This document shows positions 59,905-64,000 of a stretch of DNA of 64,000 nucleotides, in pieces (position 1 is the stretch's first letter; the number at the start of each line of letters is the position of its first letter). The translations under genes and the position numbers were made by a program. Where the stretch lies: positions 164,187 through 228,186 of the forward strand of contig NZ_SHKW01000003.1 of NCBI RefSeq assembly GCF_004217555.1, in the 5' to 3' direction. The stretch is from Edaphobacter modestus. GTDB lineage: Bacteria > Acidobacteriota > Terriglobia > Terriglobales > Acidobacteriaceae. The notes beneath the pieces are model-generated. The model searched no databases. It was not told the origin of the DNA and saw only the letters and a program-made list of their open reading frames with translations.

Positions 59905-60246
59905 ATGAGTTTGAATATGACGTCTGTTCACCGCAACCTCCATACCAAGGTCACGTTTCTTGGCCTTGAGTTTGAGGATCTGATCTTGGTACTCGCATTG
60001 GCAGCTCTCATGAACTTGCTTGCTCACTTCGCCGGAAACAACGCTCGCTTCCTGGGAATGCCGCTCAACATATTCATGGAGTTCGTCGTGCCAGTGCTGG
60101 CGGTTCCGTTTTTGATCCTGTTCAAGTACGGGCGCCCGCGGGGGTATCTGACCGATCTTGTGCGGTCATTCTTCTCCCCTCGCGCGTGGTGCGCACTTGA
60201 GCGAGATTCGCAACAGGGGGAAGCTTACGTCGTCGAGGAGGAGTAA
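59905..60246 (+). CDS. VirB3-like protein
   Basis: 113 residues, TGAGGAGAATGCC before the ATG. N-terminal VHRNLHTKVTFLGLEFEDLILVLALAALMNLLAHF, then a second helix MEFVVPVLAVPFLILFKYGRPRGYLTDLV: two adjacent helices and a basic end as in VirB3/TrbD, placed two genes before VirB4 as usual. The protein ends in an acidic tail (EAYVVEEE). Confidence 0.75.
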   Translation: MSLNMTSVHRNLHTKVTFLGLEFEDLILVLALAALMNLLAHFAGNNARFLGMPLNIFMEFVVPVLAVPFLILFKYGRPRGYLTDLVRSFFSPRAWCALERDSQQGEAYVVEEE

Positions 60247-60250
60247 CCGT

Positions 60251-60454
60251 ATGCAGGCTTCGATCAAGACAGAGGCGGATGGAATGGTGAATTGGCGGCT
60301 CGATCCAGAGGCAGCTCAGGCTGTCTTCGCCAGTGTGATCTTCGCATCGCGCTTCCACGAAGGGATTGCACCTCTCGCCGTGATGGCGGCAGAGAGATTA
60401 CATGGCGATGGGGAGTTGCGCGTGTACGGAAGGAGGAAAGAACTATGCCAATGA
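60251..60454 (+). CDS. small hypothetical protein of the conjugation operon
   Basis: 67 residues from the ATG at 60251 with GAGGAGGAG about eight bases before. Sequence MQASIKTEADGMVNWRLDPEAAQAVFASVIFASRFHEGIAPLAVMAAERL; no membrane helix, no recognised family. Its end overlaps the VirB4 start by ten bases. Confidence 0.6.
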   Translation: MQASIKTEADGMVNWRLDPEAAQAVFASVIFASRFHEGIAPLAVMAAERLHGDGELRVYGRRKELCQ

Positions 60455-63096
60455 CTCACGCAGAACACGAAAAGAAATTGAAGTCGTCTGCCGTGTGTGA
60501 ACTGTTGCCTCTGCGAGACCTTCCAAACGGCGATAACGTGATGGTGCGCACCAATGGAGCGTTCGTCGCCGGCTATGAACTGCGGGGTATCCTGGCCTAC
60601 TTCGCAACCGATACTGACCGAAACCAGACCAAGTCGATGCTGGAAGCGCTATTCCGCAGCGTGCCCGACGTCAGCATGCGCTTGCAATTCCGCTATGAAA
60701 TATCGGAGCACCTTGGAGATCTGTTGGATAGCTATGTCCAGCAACATCGCAGCGAGCAATCGGAGGTCACGGCACTCGATGCTCACAGGCTCAGGATGTG
60801 GATGGAAAAAGAACATAACGGTTTCTTCTTTGAGAACCGTCTCCATGTGTATTTCATCTGGGATCCTCGCATTCACGCCAAGCTGTATCACTCGATGCAA
60901 CAGAATCGAAAGCTTGGCGGTTTTACGGTGAGCCAGAAGAAAGCAATTCAGCGGACACGCAAGGAGCATGAGACATACCTTGCGGAGTTCGAATCCATTC
61001 TCCGGGGTATCGAGGGGTCGATGGAGGGGGCCAATCTCGGTCCCCGGAGACTTTCGACGCAAGACCTATTCGAGGAGCTCAAACATTCACAACATCCGAC
61101 CCGGCGTGATCGCCGTTCCTTTGTACCTGGTGAGGAGATGCTCGAATATCGCAGCGCGCGAGAACAGGCTACGCAGGCAAGCATCCTGAACGAGACAGAG
61201 ACATACCTGAACATCGATGGGTACCTCTACTCCGTCATCAGCCTCAAGGAACTCCCGGACGCAACGTTCCCCGGAATGCTCCAGAACTTCTCGACACTTG
61301 GGTTTCCAGTGGTCATCACCGGGCAGGTAGTCATTCCCGATCAGGTGAAGGTGCTCAAGAGTTACAAGAAGCGACTCCAGAAGATGACGGCGGCGCAGAA
61401 AGACGCGAACGGCAACTTCAAATCCAACCCCGAAGCCGAAGTGGCACAGGCACAACTTATTCAAGTGCAACGCGAGATCATCTCGTCTTCTCTGAAGACT
61501 GCGAAGTTGAGTCTCTCCGTTGTGGTCCGCACCTCTCAGCCGGCTGTGACATTTGCTGACCTCGAACGAAGCGAGCGTGACCTCGCCAATCGCACTCAAG
61601 AAGTTCTGAATGCATTCACGCATATGAACGGCTCGAAGGCTGTGATGGAGACGATCGCCAAGCGGCGCATCTTCCTCGGTACATTGCCGGGAATGTCCGA
61701 GGCGGATAAGCGTGATCAGGACATGTTGACGTCGAACGTTGCGGATCTGGTGCCGGTGGAGATGCCCTGGACCGGCACCCGCAGGAGTCCCCTCATCCTA
61801 TTCGAAACACCCTACCGCCAGCTCATCCCCTTCTCGATGTTCGATCCTGACCTCTCCGACGCGAATGGCTTACTCATGGCGAAGAGCGGAGGAGGCAAGA
61901 CGCTCGCAGCGCAACAGATGCTATTAATGGCTGCTCGCGCGAATCCCTTGATCTCCATTCTCGAACGTGGCGACTCCTACCAGCCCCTCGTCGAGTTGAT
62001 GGGTGGCGAGATGATTGAGATGTCGCTCGATAGCAACCAAACCATCAATCCCTGGGATCTACCACAGGGAGAGACCAAGCCTTCCAATGATCAGATCTCA
62101 TTCCTGAAGAATCTGACGCGGCACATGCTGGGTGAGAACACTCCTCCGGACCTCGACATCGATCTTCTCGACAGCGTTCTTCTCGAGGCAATCGCCTCCA
62201 CCTACAAACGCTGCGGCGCGAAGACGTCCAACCCTGTTCCGTTGTATGGGGACCTGGCCGCAGAACTTGCTCACTGGCAGGATCGCGACCGCAATCAGAA
62301 GATCAACGCGATGGCCCAAATGGCATCGACCAAACTTCGCGCGTGGGTTGATGATGGACCCTACGCGCGTCTCTCTGACCGACCAACCACTGTCAAACTG
62401 GACAACCCGTGGCTCTACTTCAATGTGGAGAAGCTTAAGGACGATCCCCGCCTGGAACGAGCGATGAGCCTTCTCATCGCTCATACGGCGACTTACCGAG
62501 CTTCAGGGTTGAGCGGTCGGCCAAGCATCGTTCTACTCGATGAGTGCTGGGCTCTCCTTGAATCACCAATTCTTGCCAGTGTCGTCGTCCAGCTTTTCCG
62601 GACAGCCCGGAAGCGCAATGCAAGTGTCTGGGGTATCAGCCAGACGCCAGAGGATTTTGTCGGCACGTCCAATCGGCCCAATGAGCACGGTGCCGGCATT
62701 GTCAAAAACGCCACGACGAAGATCATCGGAAAGCAGCCGGGTGATATGACCGCGCTGCGAGAGCACGTCCACCTGAACGAAACAGCGCTCAACCAGATCA
62801 AGACCTTTGCCCACCACCCCAAGAAGGGCCACAGCGCGGAGTTCCTCATCGCGATAGGAGAAAAGGCTGAATCTACCCATTCGATTCGGATTGTTCCGAG
62901 CGCGGTGGATTACTGGATTACTACCACCTATGCACGGGAACGCGGCTACCGCAAGTGGTGGCTGCACAAGCACCGGCAATTGCCATTAATCGAAGCCTAT
63001 GAACGGCTAGCAGAGCAGTATCCGCGAGGACTCGCGGAGATCGGACCTCTTTCAGTGGAGTTGTCCGGTGAAATGCAGGAGGCATTGGCGCAATGA
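60445..63096 (+). CDS. VirB4/TrbE-type secretion ATPase
   Basis: 883 residues from the ATG at 60445 (AAGGAGG eight bases before). N-terminal CagE/TrbE/VirB domain (about 20-430: VCELLPLRDLPNGDNVMVRTNGAFVAGYELRGI, SSSLKTAKLSLSVVVRTSQPAVTFADLERS). Then the AAA+ domain with Walker A LLMAKSGGGKTLAAQQML (about 480), Walker B PSIVLLDECWALLES (about 695) and the conserved RKRNASVWGISQTPEDF. It is the largest and best conserved ATPase of type IV secretion, powering pilus and substrate transfer at the inner membrane. It appears intact. Confidence 0.93.
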   Translation: MPMTHAEHEKKLKSSAVCELLPLRDLPNGDNVMVRTNGAFVAGYELRGILAYFATDTDRNQTKSMLEALFRSVPDVSMRLQFRYEISEHLGDLLDSYVQQHRSEQSEVTALDAHRLRMWMEKEHNGFFFENRLHVYFIWDPRIHAKLYHSMQQNRKLGGFTVSQKKAIQRTRKEHETYLAEFESILRGIEGSMEGANLGPRRLSTQDLFEELKHSQHPTRRDRRSFVPGEEMLEYRSAREQATQASILNETETYLNIDGYLYSVISLKELPDATFPGMLQNFSTLGFPVVITGQVVIPDQVKVLKSYKKRLQKMTAAQKDANGNFKSNPEAEVAQAQLIQVQREIISSSLKTAKLSLSVVVRTSQPAVTFADLERSERDLANRTQEVLNAFTHMNGSKAVMETIAKRRIFLGTLPGMSEADKRDQDMLTSNVADLVPVEMPWTGTRRSPLILFETPYRQLIPFSMFDPDLSDANGLLMAKSGGGKTLAAQQMLLMAARANPLISILERGDSYQPLVELMGGEMIEMSLDSNQTINPWDLPQGETKPSNDQISFLKNLTRHMLGENTPPDLDIDLLDSVLLEAIASTYKRCGAKTSNPVPLYGDLAAELAHWQDRDRNQKINAMAQMASTKLRAWVDDGPYARLSDRPTTVKLDNPWLYFNVEKLKDDPRLERAMSLLIAHTATYRASGLSGRPSIVLLDECWALLESPILASVVVQLFRTARKRNASVWGISQTPEDFVGTSNRPNEHGAGIVKNATTKIIGKQPGDMTALREHVHLNETALNQIKTFAHHPKKGHSAEFLIAIGEKAESTHSIRIVPSAVDYWITTTYARERGYRKWWLHKHRQLPLIEAYERLAEQYPRGLAEIGPLSVELSGEMQEALAQ

Positions 63097-63893
63097 ACGT
63101 AGAAACGAAATCAAGTGAGCAGCTTCTGAATGACGTCCCTTCTATCGGGAGCGAACCGGCCCAAAGGCTTGCCTCTCGGTCCCGATGGAAAAAGCGGTTG
63201 GGAATCGCGGCCCTGACCTTGGCGGCCTCGGTTGCACTGCCAACCCTAGGACACGCGCAGTTCCTGACCGTCTTCGACTCTATTTTCAGCTCTATTCAGA
63301 GCGACATCGGCAGTTCCTTGAGCTCTGTCAACCAGATCATGCAGCAGGTCACAAAGCTTTACCAGACGACAGTCGCGCCTCTGGCTGCTCTCAATCAAGC
63401 TCGCGGATTTGTTGCCAATTCGATCTCTAGCTTTCGTAACTCAATGAACCAGACATTCAACACACCGTTCACGAGTGCGGTTACGCCCGGTGCGCAACAG
63501 TTCGAGTCCATTTTGCATAGTCGGCTGTCCACCCAGATCCCTTCACTTCAGACGAGCTTCACCACGAACTACGGGACGATTCCCCAGGCTAATACTGCAT
63601 TGCCGCAGGATCGCGTGATGATGGACATGGACGATGCTTTAGGTCAACAGAATTTGAAGACCACGCTTATCGCGGATCAAGGTGAAGATCTCATCCTGCA
63701 GACCGCAAACCAGATGGAAAACCAGGTTGCGGTGAGCACGCCGGGCTCGAATCCATACCTCACTGCACAGGCACAAGTCGCGAACCTCCGTTGCCAGGCC
63801 TACATGCAGATGATGATTGCGGCAGAGCTGCGCCAGGATGCCGGCCGTATCGCTCACGGACAATGTTCTCGTGAATGCGCAGAACCACTATGA
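63093..63893 (+). CDS. VirB5/TrbJ-like protein, probable 3' frameshift
   Basis: 266 residues, ATG overlapping the VirB4 stop. An unusually long N-terminus precedes a signal segment (LGIAALTLAASVALPTLGHAQ). A helical secreted domain follows: LTVFDSIFSSIQSDIGSSLSSVNQIMQQVTKLYQTTVAPLAALNQARGFV, a TrbJ/VirB5 pattern with Gln-rich coils. At the very end, AGRIAHGQCSRECAEPL looks wrong. One base less near 63857 would give AHDNVLVNAQNHYDRCIEQ and a stop at 63936, 11 bases before the next gene, which fits the tight spacing of the operon better. Confidence 0.75.
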   Translation: MNVETKSSEQLLNDVPSIGSEPAQRLASRSRWKKRLGIAALTLAASVALPTLGHAQFLTVFDSIFSSIQSDIGSSLSSVNQIMQQVTKLYQTTVAPLAALNQARGFVANSISSFRNSMNQTFNTPFTSAVTPGAQQFESILHSRLSTQIPSLQTSFTTNYGTIPQANTALPQDRVMMDMDDALGQQNLKTTLIADQGEDLILQTANQMENQVAVSTPGSNPYLTAQAQVANLRCQAYMQMMIAAELRQDAGRIAHGQCSRECAEPL

Positions 63894-63947
63894 CCGGTGC
63901 ATTGAACAGCATCATCACTGGGCGCTGACCAGATAAGGAGAGCCGCC

Positions 63948-64000
63948 ATGACAGACCCAAAGAGAAGTCCCGAAAAGTTCGCAGGCCATTCTTCTGGTGG
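63948..64000 (+). CDS. next gene of the conjugation operon (cut by window edge)
   Basis: The ATG at 63948 is preceded by AAGGAG with a seven-base gap (AGCCGCC). Only 17 codons are visible (MTDPKRSPEKFAGHSSG), too little to name. By operon order a VirB6/TrbL- or TrbF-like gene would be expected. Confidence 0.6.
   Translation, partial: MTDPKRSPEKFAGHSSG

Overview
The window looks like a chromosomal accessory region of an Acidobacteriota bacterium (probably class Terriglobia). I base this on the large propeller/Y_Y_Y/PAS histidine kinase, the dense set of aromatic and alcohol catabolic genes, the two-tripartite-pump content and moderately high GC. Lineage is inference; no rRNA or ribosomal gene is present.

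Layout. (1) 1-4672, minus strand: a complete MdtNOP-like efflux set (outer-membrane factor, YtcA lipoprotein, HlyD adaptor, FUSC pump running off the left edge). (2) 4951-7725: a MaoC hot-dog protein, an alpha/beta hydrolase, a frameshifted tetR and repeated TetR-type operators. (3) 7816-16056, plus strand: a pyruvate/C4-dicarboxylate block (poxB, malic enzyme, tiny membrane ORF, beta-barrel porin, DASS transporter, fumC). (4) 16.1-19.2 kb, minus strand: hydroxyarylic acid decarboxylase subunits C and D, an SRPBCC protein and decayed NDH-2 and SnoaL genes. (5) 19.2-27.8 kb: an intact tetR, a PAS sensor kinase with a borrowed N-terminus, an isochorismatase-like hydrolase with an MFS exporter, and a giant propeller kinase. 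(6) 28.25-53.13 kb: an island bounded by two 48-bp copies of a tRNA-Phe 3' end. It carries a PAS-GAF-sigma-54 activator and three catabolic blocks, each headed by a copy of the same upstream-activator palindrome plus -24/-12 promoter. It also has an IS110 element and an EmrA/EmrB/TolC efflux operon. (7) 53.33-64 kb: the left end of an integrative conjugative element at a tRNA-Asn 3' fragment, with integrase, excisionase-like protein and a VirB/Trb type IV secretion operon running off the right edge.

The most striking property is duplication of regulatory heads. A TetR operator module, with the first 13 or so codons of its target gene, occurs at four places in front of different genes. Independently, the 3' end of the sigma-54 activator gene together with its enhancer and sigma-54 promoter was copied to two further places. 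Around these copies lie many truncated, chimeric or frameshifted genes, so this is an actively rearranging catabolic region. Some single-base frameshifts and TAG stops could also be sequencing errors; this cannot be decided from the sequence alone.
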